64,000 bases of DNA, taken from Phycisphaera sp. GTDB taxonomy: Bacteria > Planctomycetota > Phycisphaerae > Phycisphaerales > SM1A02. The stretch lies in contig WGMP01000014.1 in NCBI GenBank assembly GCA_016124975.1, forward strand, positions 1-64,000. Reading direction: 5' to 3'. Shown in pieces: positions 16,347 to 25,907 of the stretch. The notes beneath the pieces are model-generated. The model saw only the letters and a program-made list of their open reading frames with translations. It did not search any database and was not told where the DNA came from. The position numbers and the translations under genes were made by a program. Every line of letters starts with the position of its first letter. The first letter of the stretch is position 1.

Positions 16347-17636
16347 ATGACGCTTTCCCCCGTCGCACCCTCCGAGCGCCTTCGCGGCGTCGACATCGCC
16401 CGCGGCATCGCGCTCCTCGGGATCCTGTTCGTCAACGCGCGGTTCTTCTTCGGGCCGTTCGGGTTCGTGATGGAGCCGTCCGCCGCGATCGACGGGTCAG
16501 CCCGCGAGGCGGCGGACACTGCGGCGTGGTTCTTCGTCGAGACCTTCTGCACCTACAAGTTCATCTCGCTCTTCTCGATGCTGTTCGGGTTCGGGCTCGC
16601 CATGCAGGCGGCGCGCGCGCGTGCGGCGGGGGAGAGCCCGTGGTCGCTCGGCCTGCGCAGGCTCGCCCTGCTGGCCGCGATCGGCGTCGCGCACTGGTCG
16701 CTCGTCTGGTACGGCGACATCCTGCTGATCTACGCGCTTCTCGGCGTGTTCGTCCTCCTCGCGACCGACTGCTCGCTGCGCACGCTGCGATGGGTCGTCG
16801 CGGGCGTCGCCTGCGTCTCGGCGTTCCTGGCGCTCGTCGGCGGGGCGTTGATCGGCGTAGGCATGGCGTTCGACGCGGCGCAGCCAGCGCCTGCGGAGAT
16901 CGCGGCGTCGGACCTCACCGCGCGCGGGTTCACGGCCATCATGGAGGCCACGGGCGACCCCTATTCGCCCGTATGGATCGAGGCGGAGCGCGCCGCGTTC
17001 CGCGAGGGCCCGTTCCTCGACGCCTTGGTCTTCCGCGCCGTGATCTACGCCTATGGCTTCATCGCGGCGCTCTTCAGCTATGGCTGGCACGCGCTCTTCA
17101 TGATGCTCTGCGGCGTCTACGCCTTCAAGGCGGGGCTCTTCTCCACCGAGGGATCCGCGCTCCGCCGCAGGATCGTGCTGCCCGCGCTCGCGATCGGCCT
17201 CGCGCTCACGCTGCTCGGCACCCTGCCGAACCTTCTCTTCGGGTTCGAGCACATCGCGGTGCGCGTGGCGCAGACGACGCTCGTCGCCCTCGGCGCGATG
17301 GTGCTTCCGTTCGCCTATGCCGCGATCATCGTCGAATGGGGCCCGCGGCTGCCTGCGTTCCTCGCCGTGCCGCTCGAGCGCACGGGGCGGATGTCGTTCA
17401 CGGTCTATCTCTCGGAGTCGATCGTCTGCACGGCGCTCGCCTCGTGGTGGGGCCTTGCGTGGTTCGGCACCATCGACGACGCGCAGGCCGTGCTCATCGC
17501 GTTCTCGGTGTGGCTTGCGCTCGTCCTCTTCGCGACGGCGTGGCTTTCGGTCTTCCGCATCGGCCCGTTCGAGTGGCTCTGGCGCACGGCGACCTACCTC
17601 GGGAACACGGGGCCGTCGCGGCCAAATCCCGCCTGA
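16347..17636 (+). CDS. DUF418 membrane protein (YeiB-like)
   Basis: A 429-residue multi-pass membrane protein. The start RLRGVDIARGIALLGILFVN is the typical N-terminus of YeiB/DUF418 proteins, and the C-terminal DUF418 domain (GRMSFTVYLSESIVCTALAS onwards) is present. About ten membrane segments are visible. Relatives resemble acyltransferase-3-like membrane proteins; no reaction is proven. The ATG at 16347 is preferred over one 69 bases upstream because the family begins near this point. The next gene (SDR) starts 41 bp after the stop on the same strand, so it may be cotranscribed with the sugar operon. Confidence 0.85.
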   Translation: MTLSPVAPSERLRGVDIARGIALLGILFVNARFFFGPFGFVMEPSAAIDGSAREAADTAAWFFVETFCTYKFISLFSMLFGFGLAMQAARARAAGESPWSLGLRRLALLAAIGVAHWSLVWYGDILLIYALLGVFVLLATDCSLRTLRWVVAGVACVSAFLALVGGALIGVGMAFDAAQPAPAEIAASDLTARGFTAIMEATGDPYSPVWIEAERAAFREGPFLDALVFRAVIYAYGFIAALFSYGWHALFMMLCGVYAFKAGLFSTEGSALRRRIVLPALAIGLALTLLGTLPNLLFGFEHIAVRVAQTTLVALGAMVLPFAYAAIIVEWGPRLPAFLAVPLERTGRMSFTVYLSESIVCTALASWWGLAWFGTIDDAQAVLIAFSVWLALVLFATAWLSVFRIGPFEWLWRTATYLGNTGPSRPNPA

Positions 17637-17677
17637 CGGTTCGACTTCGCGGCCGCACCCTGTAGGATGACCGCCTC

Positions 17678-18442
17678 ATGCAGGCTCCGAACTTCCGTCT
17701 CGATGGCAAGGTCGCGCTCGTCACGGGCTCTTCGAAGGGCCTCGGCAAGGCGATGGCCTTCGCGCTCGGCGCGGCGGGCGCCAAGGTCGCCTTCAACTAC
17801 GCGAACGGGAAGGACTGGGCCGAGAAGACCTTCGCCGAGTACGAGGCCGCGGGCTACAAGGGCGGGCTCTTCCGCGCGAGCGTGATCGACGAGGCCGAGG
17901 TCGCGCGCCTGAACGCCGAGATCGCGGCGAAGCTGGGCCCCGTCGACATCCTTGTCCTGAACGCGACCCCCGCGCAGCCCCTCAAGCCGATCGAGCAGTA
18001 CGACTGGGAGTTCTACCAGTCGATGCTCGACTTCTTCGTGAAGAGCCCGTATCTCCTCGCACGCGCGACGCTGCCGCACATGAAGGCGCAGCGGTGGGGC
18101 CGCATCATCAACATCACGAGCGAGGTCTTCAACCGCGGCCTGGCGCCGTTCAGCGCCTATGTCGCCGCGAAGGGCGCGCAGGTCGGCTGGTCGCGCTCGA
18201 TGGCGAACGAGCTCGCGCCGTTCAACATCACCGTCAACATGATCGCGCCCGGCTGGATTCCCGTCGAGCGCCACGAGAACGACCCCGAGCACGAGAAGGA
18301 GGCGTATCGCCGCCTCATCCCCATGGGCCGATGGGGCGTGCCGAGCGACTGCGGGGGCGCGTGCGTCTTCCTCGCGAGCGACGCCGCTGGGTTCATCACC
18401 GGCCAAGACATCCATGTGAACGGCGGCATGACCGTCGTCTGA
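17678..18442 (+). CDS. SDR-family NAD(P)-dependent oxidoreductase
   Basis: A 254-residue classical short-chain dehydrogenase/reductase. The cofactor motif TGSSKGLG sits near residues 16-23. The catalytic region has Ser in ITSEVFNRG and the YxxxK pair in YVAAKGA, and the C-terminus GFITGQDIHVNGGMTVV is typical. It starts a run of sugar-transport genes, with the binding-protein gene 32 bp downstream. It therefore probably oxidises or reduces the sugar or polyol brought in by that transporter. The substrate is inferred from context only. Confidence 0.88.
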   Translation: MQAPNFRLDGKVALVTGSSKGLGKAMAFALGAAGAKVAFNYANGKDWAEKTFAEYEAAGYKGGLFRASVIDEAEVARLNAEIAAKLGPVDILVLNATPAQPLKPIEQYDWEFYQSMLDFFVKSPYLLARATLPHMKAQRWGRIINITSEVFNRGLAPFSAYVAAKGAQVGWSRSMANELAPFNITVNMIAPGWIPVERHENDPEHEKEAYRRLIPMGRWGVPSDCGGACVFLASDAAGFITGQDIHVNGGMTVV

Positions 18443-18474
18443 ACGGGTCGAGACCGAATAGAGAGGAAACCCCC

Positions 18475-19548
<1,074 letters not shown>

Positions 19549-19566
19549 GCGCGTCTGTCGCCTCGC

Positions 19567-21099
19567 ATGCAGCATGAGCGTCCCGTTCTCCTCAGCGTGC
19601 GCGGCGTCGGCAGGCGCTACGCGGGCGTCGTCGCGCTTTCGGGCATCGACCTCGACATCCGCGGCGGCGAGGTGCTTGGAATCGTCGGCGAGAACGGCGC
19701 CGGCAAGTCGACGCTCCTCAAGATCCTCTCGGGTGTGGTGCAGCCTAGCGAAGGCGCGCTTGCCGTCGCCGATGCATCGGGCGCGCTCGCGGAGGTCTCG
19801 CTCGACGGCGTGCGCGCCGCGACCGACGCGGGCATCGCGCTCGTCCACCAGGAGCTGAGCCTCGCGGAGAACCTCGATGTCGCGGGCGCGATCCACCTCG
19901 GCCGCGAGCCGTCGAGGCTCGGCTTCCTCGACCGCACGAGGATGCGCGCGGACAGCGCGAAATGGCTCGCGCGCGTGGGCCTTTCGATCGACCCAGGCAC
20001 CCTCTGCGGCACGCTGCGCATCGCGGAGCGGCAGCTCGTCGAGATCGCGAAGGCGCTCTCGACCGAGTCGCGCGTTCTGATCCTCGACGAGCCGACCTCG
20101 AGCCTGACCATGCGCGAGACGGAGCGGCTGCTTGAGATCATGGACGAACTTCGCCGCGCGGGGGTCGCCGTCGTCTTCGTGTCGCACCATCTCGACGAGG
20201 TGATTCGGATCGCGGACCGCGTGGTGATCCTGCGGGACGGCCGCAGGACGGGTGAACTCGCGCGCGGCGAGCTCGACCGCGCCACGATCGAGCGCCTGAT
20301 GGTCGGGCGCGACATCGCGCGGGTCGAGCGCGGCGCGGCGGGCGCCGACGCGAAGGTGCGGCTCGAGGTCGACGGCGTGGTGACCGCGCATCGGCGCCGC
20401 ACGCCCGCATCCTTCCGTGCGCGCGCGGGCGAGATCGTCGGCCTCGCGGGGCTCGTCGGATCGGGCCGCACCGAGCTCCTCGAGGCGATCGCGGGCGTCG
20501 CCCCGCATGGCGGAGAGGTGAGGCTCGACGGCCGCGCGCTTGCGCAGGGCGTGCCCGAACGCGTGCGCGCTGGCGTGGCGATCGTCCCCGAGGACCGCGC
20601 GCGCAACGGGCTCTTCCTCGAGGACTCGGTCGCCGTCAACATGTCGCTTGCGTGGATCGACCGCGCGAGCCGCGCGCGGCTCGTCGATGCGCGCGGCGAG
20701 CGCGGCCTCGTGGCGCGGATGATCTCTCGCATGCAGCTGCGCCCGCCACAGCCCACGCGGCGGGTGCAGACCCTGTCGGGCGGAAACCAGCAGAAGTCTG
20801 TCATCGGGCGCTGGCTCGCGGTCGACCCTGCGGTCCTCCTCCTCGACGAGCCGACCCGCGGAGTCGATGTCGGCGCGCGCGCCGAGATCCATGCAGAGGT
20901 GCGGCGGCTCGCCGCGCAGGGGAGCGCCGTGGTGTTCGCCTCGAGCGAGCTCGAGGAGGTGCTCCTTCTTGCAGACCGCATCCTCGTGATGCACGAGGGC
21001 GCCATCGCGGGCGAGCTCTCCTCCCACGAGGCCAGCGAAATCGCGATCATGCAGCTTGCGACGGGTGGCGCGTCGGCTCTGAAGAAGGCCGCAACATGA
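19567..21099 (+). CDS. sugar ABC transporter ATP-binding protein (RbsA-like, two ABC domains)
   Basis: A 510-residue fused double ATPase of the carbohydrate-uptake CUT2 type. Domain 1 (about 7-240) has Walker A GENGAGKST and Walker B VLILDEPTSSLT, with the relaxed signature LRIAERQ usual for this family. Domain 2 (about 255-500) has a degenerate Walker A (GLVGSGRTE) with a good LSGGNQQK signature and LLLDEPTRGVDVGA. Domain 1 therefore probably does most hydrolysis. It starts 18 bp after the binding-protein gene, and its stop overlaps the permease start. Confidence 0.92.
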   Translation: MQHERPVLLSVRGVGRRYAGVVALSGIDLDIRGGEVLGIVGENGAGKSTLLKILSGVVQPSEGALAVADASGALAEVSLDGVRAATDAGIALVHQELSLAENLDVAGAIHLGREPSRLGFLDRTRMRADSAKWLARVGLSIDPGTLCGTLRIAERQLVEIAKALSTESRVLILDEPTSSLTMRETERLLEIMDELRRAGVAVVFVSHHLDEVIRIADRVVILRDGRRTGELARGELDRATIERLMVGRDIARVERGAAGADAKVRLEVDGVVTAHRRRTPASFRARAGEIVGLAGLVGSGRTELLEAIAGVAPHGGEVRLDGRALAQGVPERVRAGVAIVPEDRARNGLFLEDSVAVNMSLAWIDRASRARLVDARGERGLVARMISRMQLRPPQPTRRVQTLSGGNQQKSVIGRWLAVDPAVLLLDEPTRGVDVGARAEIHAEVRRLAAQGSAVVFASSELEEVLLLADRILVMHEGAIAGELSSHEASEIAIMQLATGGASALKKAAT

Positions 21100-22082
21100 A
21101 AAAAGCGCTCGGCATCATCGGCATCTTCATCGCGGTCTTCCTGCTCGCGTCGCTCTACGGCGAGAACTTCCTCACGGGCATCAACCTGATGCAGCTGACG
21201 CAGCGGACGGCGCTCTACGCGATCATCGCGCTCGGGGCGGCGCTCGTGATCGTGACGGGCGGCATCGACCTCTCGATCGGCTCGGTGGTGTGCCTCGCGG
21301 GCATCATGACGCCGTGGCTCCTCGTCGAGCACGAGTGGTCGCCGTGGGCGGTGGTGCCGACGGTGCTCGCGACCTCGGCCGCGATCGGCCTCTTCCACGG
21401 GCTCCTCATCACCAGGCTCAGGCTGCAGCCGTTCCTCGTGACCTTGTGCGGGCTCCTTCTCTATCGCGGCATCGCGCGGTGGATGACGGGCGACCAGACG
21501 CAGGGCTTCATGGGAGAGCATGGCGAGCTGCGAAAGCTCGCGACGGGGCGCTTCGAGATCCCGGGCGTCGAGAACTTCCTGCTGCCGGCGACCGTGATTC
21601 CCGCGGGCATCCTCGCGATCATGCTGGGGATCTTCTACTCGCGCACCGTGTGGGGCCGCTGGCTCCTCGCGACGGGCCGCAACGAAAGCGCAGCGCGCTA
21701 CTCGGGCATTCCCACGGCGTGGCTCGTCACGGGCTCGTATGTCGGCTGCAGCCTGCTCGCGGGCTTCGGCGGCATGCTCTTCATCTTCGACCTGAGCAGC
21801 GCGCAGCCGTCCGACTTCGGGAACTTCTACGAGCTCTACGCGATCGCGGCGGCCGTGCTCGGCGGCTGCAGCCTGCGCGGCGGCGAGATCAGCATCACGG
21901 GCGTCGTCTTCGGCGCGGCCACGCTGCAGGTCCTCCGCAACACCATCACGCTCGTCGGGCTCTCGTCGCAGATCGAGTTCGCCGTGATCGGCGCCGTGCT
22001 CCTCGTGGGCGTCGCCGCCGACGAAGGCGTGCGCCGATTCATGGCGAAGCGCCTCGAGCGTTCGCCCGCGCCCTCGGGCTGA
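21096..22082 (+). CDS. sugar ABC transporter permease (RbsC-like)
   Basis: A 328-residue membrane protein with about nine segments and the RbsC-family signature GGIDLSIGSVVCLAGI near residue 50. It also carries the conserved RYSGIPTAWLVTGSYV block and the C-terminal AAVLGGCSLRGGEISITGV block. As a dimer it would form the channel for the upstream binding protein and ATPase. The ATG at 21096 overlaps the ATPase stop (ATGA), indicating translational coupling. Confidence 0.92.
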   Translation: MKKALGIIGIFIAVFLLASLYGENFLTGINLMQLTQRTALYAIIALGAALVIVTGGIDLSIGSVVCLAGIMTPWLLVEHEWSPWAVVPTVLATSAAIGLFHGLLITRLRLQPFLVTLCGLLLYRGIARWMTGDQTQGFMGEHGELRKLATGRFEIPGVENFLLPATVIPAGILAIMLGIFYSRTVWGRWLLATGRNESAARYSGIPTAWLVTGSYVGCSLLAGFGGMLFIFDLSSAQPSDFGNFYELYAIAAAVLGGCSLRGGEISITGVVFGAATLQVLRNTITLVGLSSQIEFAVIGAVLLVGVAADEGVRRFMAKRLERSPAPSG

Positions 22083-22148
22083 ACGCGCTCGGCCGAGCGC
22101 CCCGCGATACCCTTCCGCACTTCCCTCCACCCCGCTTCAGGAGAACCC

Positions 22149-23375
22149 ATGCAAGTACCAGCCACTCTCGCGCTCTTGGCGCCGTTCGCCCTCGCGGCCT
22201 TCGCGTTCGCGCAGCAGGAGCCCGCCGTCGCCCCCTCGCCGAACTCGGTACAGCCCGCGGCGGGCATCACCATGAAGGAGTGGGGCTCCGTCGACGGCAA
22301 GCCCGTCCACCTCTGGACCCTCCGCAACGCGAAGGGGATGGAGGCCGAGATCACCGACTACGGCACGATCATCGTCTCGCTCAAGGTTGCCGACCGGAAC
22401 GGGGTCTTCGGTGACATCGTGCTCGGTCGCCCGAGCGTCGCCGACTATGTCGAGCGGACCCAGTACTTCGGCTGCACCGCGGGCCGCTGCGCGAACCGCA
22501 TCGCGAAGGGCCGTTTCTCGATCGACGGCACCGAGTACACGCTCGCGACGAACAACGGCGCGAACCACCTCCACGGCGGCAACAAGGGCTTCGACAAGGT
22601 GGTGTGGAAGGGCGAGGCCAGGATGACCGAGTCGGGCCCTTCGATCACCTTCACCTATCGCTCGCCCGATGGCGAGGAGGGTTACCCGGGCAATCTCGAT
22701 GCCACGGTCGTCTACACCCTCACCGACGCGAACGAGCTGCGCGTCGACATGACGGCGACCACCGACAAGCCCACGCCCGTCAACCTCGCGCACCACACCT
22801 ACTGGAACCTCTCGGGCCACGGATCGGGCGACATCCTCGGGCATCTGCTGATGATCCCCGCGAGCCGCTACACGCCCGTCGACGCCTCGCTCATCACGAC
22901 GGGCGAGATCGCGACCGTGAAGGGGACGCCGCTCGACTTCACGGCGATCAAGCCCATTGGCCGCGACTTCGGCATGGTGCCCCCGACGGGCGACGACCCG
23001 GGCGGGCTCGACCACAACCTCGTGCTCGACAAGACGCCCGTCCAGAACGGGCTCTGGCTCTCGGCGCTCCTGATGGACCCGAAGTCGGGGCGCACGATGG
23101 AAGTCTGGTCGAACCAGCCGGGGATCCAGCTCTACACGGGCAACTTCCTTGACGGCATCCCTGGGAAGGACGGCGCTGTCTACCAGAAGCACGGCGCGCT
23201 CTGCCTCGAGACGCAGGCGTTCCCCGACAGCGTGAACAAGCGCAACGCCGACGGCACGATGAAGGAGGGCTGGCCCGAGGTCGTGCTGCGGCCTGGCGAG
23301 ACCTACCGGCACTCGATGGTGCACCGCTTCTCGGTGGCGGGCGTCGCGCGGGCGCCGCGGCCTGCGGCGCCGTGA
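22149..23375 (+). CDS. galM: exported aldose 1-epimerase (galactose mutarotase)
   Basis: A 408-residue enzyme that interconverts the alpha and beta anomers of aldoses. The family blocks GRCANRIAKGRF, NNGANHLHGGNKGF, NLAHHTYWNL (catalytic His region) and LETQAFPDSVN (catalytic Glu region) are all present. An N-terminal signal peptide (LALLAPFALAAFAFAQ) indicates export, unlike the cytoplasmic enterobacterial GalM. It follows the ABC permease by 66 bp with its own strong site (AGGAG, five bases before ATG). It may prepare the sugar for the binding protein in the periplasm. Confidence 0.92.
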   Translation: MQVPATLALLAPFALAAFAFAQQEPAVAPSPNSVQPAAGITMKEWGSVDGKPVHLWTLRNAKGMEAEITDYGTIIVSLKVADRNGVFGDIVLGRPSVADYVERTQYFGCTAGRCANRIAKGRFSIDGTEYTLATNNGANHLHGGNKGFDKVVWKGEARMTESGPSITFTYRSPDGEEGYPGNLDATVVYTLTDANELRVDMTATTDKPTPVNLAHHTYWNLSGHGSGDILGHLLMIPASRYTPVDASLITTGEIATVKGTPLDFTAIKPIGRDFGMVPPTGDDPGGLDHNLVLDKTPVQNGLWLSALLMDPKSGRTMEVWSNQPGIQLYTGNFLDGIPGKDGAVYQKHGALCLETQAFPDSVNKRNADGTMKEGWPEVVLRPGETYRHSMVHRFSVAGVARAPRPAAP

Positions 23376-23441
23376 CGCACGGTCGCGCGTGAGCCGCCAA
23401 GGAGCTTGAATCGCGCTCGGCGGGACCATTCAAACGCAAAG

Positions 23442-23473
23442 GAACGGCGCGCAGCGGGTGCTGCGCGCCGTTC
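23442..23473 (-). terminator. strong hairpin between aldose epimerase and PEP-CTERM gene
   Basis: A 14-bp perfect stem (GAACGGCGCGCAGC with its complement) and four-base loop lies between the convergent genes. Read on the minus strand it is followed by CCTTTGCGTTTG, so it best serves the minus-strand PEP-CTERM gene, but it may work both ways. Confidence 0.75.
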
Positions 23474-23505
23474 TACATGCAGGGGGAGGTGAAGGGAGGC
23501 GATCG

Positions 23506-24177
23506 TCAGCGACGACGACGGGCCGTGAGCCCCGCGGTGCCCGCGAGGGCGAGGAGCGCCATCGCGCCGGGGGCGGGGATGGCCGTGAAGCTCGCGTTGT
23601 AGCTGGCAAGGGCTGCGCCACCGTTGCCGACGCTGGCATCGGCGCGGATCTCAAGGCGATAGGAGCGGCCTGAGTCGAGCGACACATTGCCCGAGGCGAT
23701 GCTGTCGTCCGAAAGCGCGAGGCGCACGGTGTTCGTGGTGAGGTCGGTGAGGACGACCGAGACGAAGGCTGCGCCGCCCGTCTCGGTTTCGCTCAGACCG
23801 ACGATCCACGAGACATCGAGGATCGACGAGCCATCGAAGCCCTGGGCCACGAAGGTGATGTCGACGAGGCTCAGCGACACGACCGCGAGGTTGGCCGAGC
23901 CCGCGAGCGCTTGCGCGGCTCCCGAGAAGTCCATCTCTTCGGCGGTGATGCTCGAACCGTGGTTGGCGAGGCCCGAGTAGCCCGCGCCCGAGAGCGAGGC
24001 GGACCCGAACCAGACGCCGCCTGCGGTCGAGGAGTCGGAATCCGAGGCCCCTGCAGCGGTGACGCTCACGGAACGAAGCGTGGAGGAATAAACAAAGCCT
24101 GCAGCGGCCTGCTGGGAGAGTGCCCCCAGAGCCACCGCGGCGGCCGCAAAAGCGGCAGCGCGTGTGATGGAACCCAT
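23506..24177 (-). CDS. PEP-CTERM-like exported protein
   Basis: A 223-residue exported protein. The signal peptide (AAAFAAAAVALGALSQQAAAG) is followed by a Ser/Gly/Ala-rich beta-strand domain. The tail has IPAPG, a hydrophobic stretch and RRRR, matching the tripartite PEP-CTERM sorting signal, which directs proteins to an exosortase for cleavage and anchoring. The central domain has no recognisable family. GGGAG lies nine bases before the ATG. The leader upstream is long and structured. Confidence 0.82.
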   Translation of the reverse strand: MGSITRAAAFAAAAVALGALSQQAAAGFVYSSTLRSVSVTAAGASDSDSSTAGGVWFGSASLSGAGYSGLANHGSSITAEEMDFSGAAQALAGSANLAVVSLSLVDITFVAQGFDGSSILDVSWIVGLSETETGGAAFVSVVLTDLTTNTVRLALSDDSIASGNVSLDSGRSYRLEIRADASVGNGGAALASYNASFTAIPAPGAMALLALAGTAGLTARRRR

Positions 24178-24195
24178 TTTCCAGACTCCCTACAT

Positions 24196-24219
24196 GAAGG
24201 CGAGTTCCCGCTCGCCTTC
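24196..24219 (-). promoter_or_regulatory. leader hairpin just upstream of the PEP-CTERM ribosome binding site
   Basis: A 9-bp perfect stem GAAGGCGAG / CTCGCCTTC with six-base loop ends six bases before the GGGAG ribosome binding site of the gene starting at 24177. On the plus strand it would be followed by CCCTTTTT and look like a terminator, but no plus-strand gene precedes it. A role in translation or RNA stability is possible. Confidence 0.45.
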
Positions 24220-24240
24220 CCCTTTTTCCAGGCTTGACAC

Positions 24241-24322
24241 CGCCCCCGAAAGAGCTGCGGCAGAGCCAGGTCTCAAACCACGACCGCAGGCCTGCTGGCT
24301 TCCAGCAGGGTCGGTCGGGGCG
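24241..24322. ncRNA. candidate structured RNA with a three-way junction (331-bp gene-free spacer 24178-24508)
   Basis: Three mutually compatible stems can be drawn. P1 is 24241-24249 with 24315-24322 (eight pairs, one bulge). P2 is CTGCGG 24255-24260 with CCGCAG 24284-24289. P3 is CCTGCTGG 24291-24298 with CCAGCAGG 24302-24309 (loop CTT). They form a closed three-way junction inside the spacer between two minus-strand genes, so the RNA could be the leader of the PEP-CTERM gene or the tail of the oxidase gene. I do not match it to a known riboswitch class. The rest of the 24178-24508 spacer shows no gene. Confidence 0.4.
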
Positions 24323-24508
24323 AAAGTACCACGCGTGCGGGCGAAGCCAAGAAAACTGGGTGGGAAATCGCGCAAATCAACGCATTCCCAACCGCGGCTT
24401 CACGGGGAACGGAGCGAAGGCGTCCTGATTTGGGGGCTTGGAGCGCCCAAAAGGCGCTGTTATCGCCCTATGACGGCCGACGGGCGATGGCGGTCCCTGT
24501 TCGTCAGC

Positions 24509-25627
24509 TCAGCGTCGGACGAGGTCCTTGCCGAGCTCGCGAAGTTCGGCAAGGTTCCGTACCCCCGAAAGGGCGAGGGCGAGGTCGAACTCAGCCGTGA
24601 CGATCGCGAGGGCGCGCGTCACGCCCGCCTCGCCACCCGCCCCGAGTCCCCAAAGGATGGGGCGACCGAGCGCGATCGTGTCGGCGCCGAGGGCGATGGC
24701 GCGCAGGACATCGACGCCGCGCCGCACGCCGCCGTCGACGATGACGGTCGCCTTCGGGCGACCCGATCCTCGCACGGCGTCGGCGCAGCTCGGAAGCACC
24801 TCCGCCGTCGATGGGGCGCCATCGAGCTGGCGACCTCCGTGGTTCGAGATCCAGACGCCCGCCGCGCCCGCATCGAGCGCACGCCTGCAGTCGTCGGGCC
24901 TGCAGAGTCCCTTGGCGACCACGGGAAGCCTGGTCGCCGCTGCGATCGCCTCGAAGTCACGCCAGCTGGCGCTCGGGTCGATCGTCCACGAGAGCGCGCC
25001 TCCCATGCCGACGCCGCTGTGGCCCGTCGGCCCGCCCGGCCGCTCAAGGTTCGGGAGCCGAAGGCCATCGGGCACGCGGAAGCCATTGCGGATGTCGCGC
25101 TCGCGAGTCCCCCACATGGGCGTGTCGGCCGTGACGGCGAGGCCATCGAACCCCGCAGCTTCCGCCCGTGCGATGAGCGCGCGCGTGGCGTCGCGGTCTG
25201 CGGAGATGTAGATCTGCATCCACAGCGGCGCCGTGGTCGCTGCGCGCACTTCCTCGAGCGGCGTCGTCGAGAGGCTCGAGAGGCACATGGGGATCCCCGC
25301 TGCGCTCGAGGCGCGGGCGGTCGCGCACTCGCCGTCCGCGTGTGCGAGCCGCTGCATGGCGGTCGGCGCCACGAAGAGGGGCGACGGGACGCGCGCTCCG
25401 AAGAACTCGCCCACGGTGGAGCGCGCGGAGACATCGACGAAGCCGCGGAAGTGCACCGTGAGCTCGCGCCACGAGCTTTCGTTCCTCGCAAGCGTCCGCT
25501 CGTCCCACGCGCCCGAGCGGTAGTAGTCCCACGCGGTCCGCTCGATGCGCTCGCGCGCGAGGGACTCGAGGTCTGCAAGCGAGACGGCCTTGGCGAGTTC
25601 AGCGACGGGATCCTGTGATGGGTGCAT
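24509..25627 (-). CDS. FMN-dependent alpha-hydroxy-acid oxidase/dehydrogenase
   Basis: A 372-residue enzyme of the glycolate oxidase / L-lactate dehydrogenase (LldD) / lactate oxidase family, which oxidises L-2-hydroxy acids to 2-oxo acids with FMN. The active-site signature SNHGGRQLDG carries the catalytic His263 and Arg266, Lys239 lies in VVAKG, and phosphate-binding VIVDGGVRRG and ALGRP follow. No membrane-binding insertion is visible, so it may be soluble. The start at 25627 matches family N-termini (LADLESLARERI); the upstream 43 codons of open frame belong to a dispersed repeat. The substrate is not certain. Confidence 0.88.
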   Translation of the reverse strand: MHPSQDPVAELAKAVSLADLESLARERIERTAWDYYRSGAWDERTLARNESSWRELTVHFRGFVDVSARSTVGEFFGARVPSPLFVAPTAMQRLAHADGECATARASSAAGIPMCLSSLSTTPLEEVRAATTAPLWMQIYISADRDATRALIARAEAAGFDGLAVTADTPMWGTRERDIRNGFRVPDGLRLPNLERPGGPTGHSGVGMGGALSWTIDPSASWRDFEAIAAATRLPVVAKGLCRPDDCRRALDAGAAGVWISNHGGRQLDGAPSTAEVLPSCADAVRGSGRPKATVIVDGGVRRGVDVLRAIALGADTIALGRPILWGLGAGGEAGVTRALAIVTAEFDLALALSGVRNLAELRELGKDLVRR

Positions 25628-25639
25628 GGTCCGCGCGGA

Positions 25640-25810
25640 GGATAACGCGCACTGGTGTGGCGCGAAGCGCCCGGCCTCCAGCCTGAGAGCGTGCGGGGCG
25701 TTCGATTCCGCCATCACCAGAGGTGATGCCGCGCGGCACAGGCTGCGACGGCGCAAGCGGCCTGCTCGCGCTTCGCTCCGCTCCGCGCTCGGCGTCGGGG
25801 CCGCGAGCCT
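25640..25810 (-). repeat. dispersed hairpin repeat, reverse-oriented copy
   Basis: This region is the reverse complement of the block at about 40229-40380. The 23-base core CGCCATCACCAGAGGTGATG with flanks (25706-25730 area) matches exactly, and similarity continues on both sides, including the GAGCGCGGAGCGAAGC-type segment. Both copies even encode a similar peptide (ASPLVMA then AP..A..L.AGR), but only because the DNA is repeated. The core CATCACC/GGTGATG is a palindrome. Confidence 0.8.
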
Positions 25811-25827
25811 GATCGCTCCGAGACGCG

Positions 25828-25859
25828 CACAGGCGCACCGCCGTCGCGGTGCGCCTGTG
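25828..25859 (-). terminator. 14-bp hairpin after a PEP-CTERM gene
   Basis: Perfect stem CACAGGCGCACCGC / GCGGTGCGCCTGTG with loop CGTC lies 48 bases past the stop of the minus-strand gene ending at 25908. No clear U-tract follows. Confidence 0.6.
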
Positions 25860-25907
25860 GTGTTGCCTCTGTCGAGCTTCCGTCGTGCGGAACTTGGAAG
25901 CTCCGCC

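Noticed and set aside
24234-24239. TTGACA as a plus-strand promoter
   Set aside because: No plus-strand gene follows; both neighbouring genes are on the minus strand, and no -10 element is seen.
24541-25618. Plus-strand frames over the alpha-hydroxy-acid oxidase gene
   Set aside because: Antisense shadows; the minus-strand frame carries the complete FMN enzyme signature.
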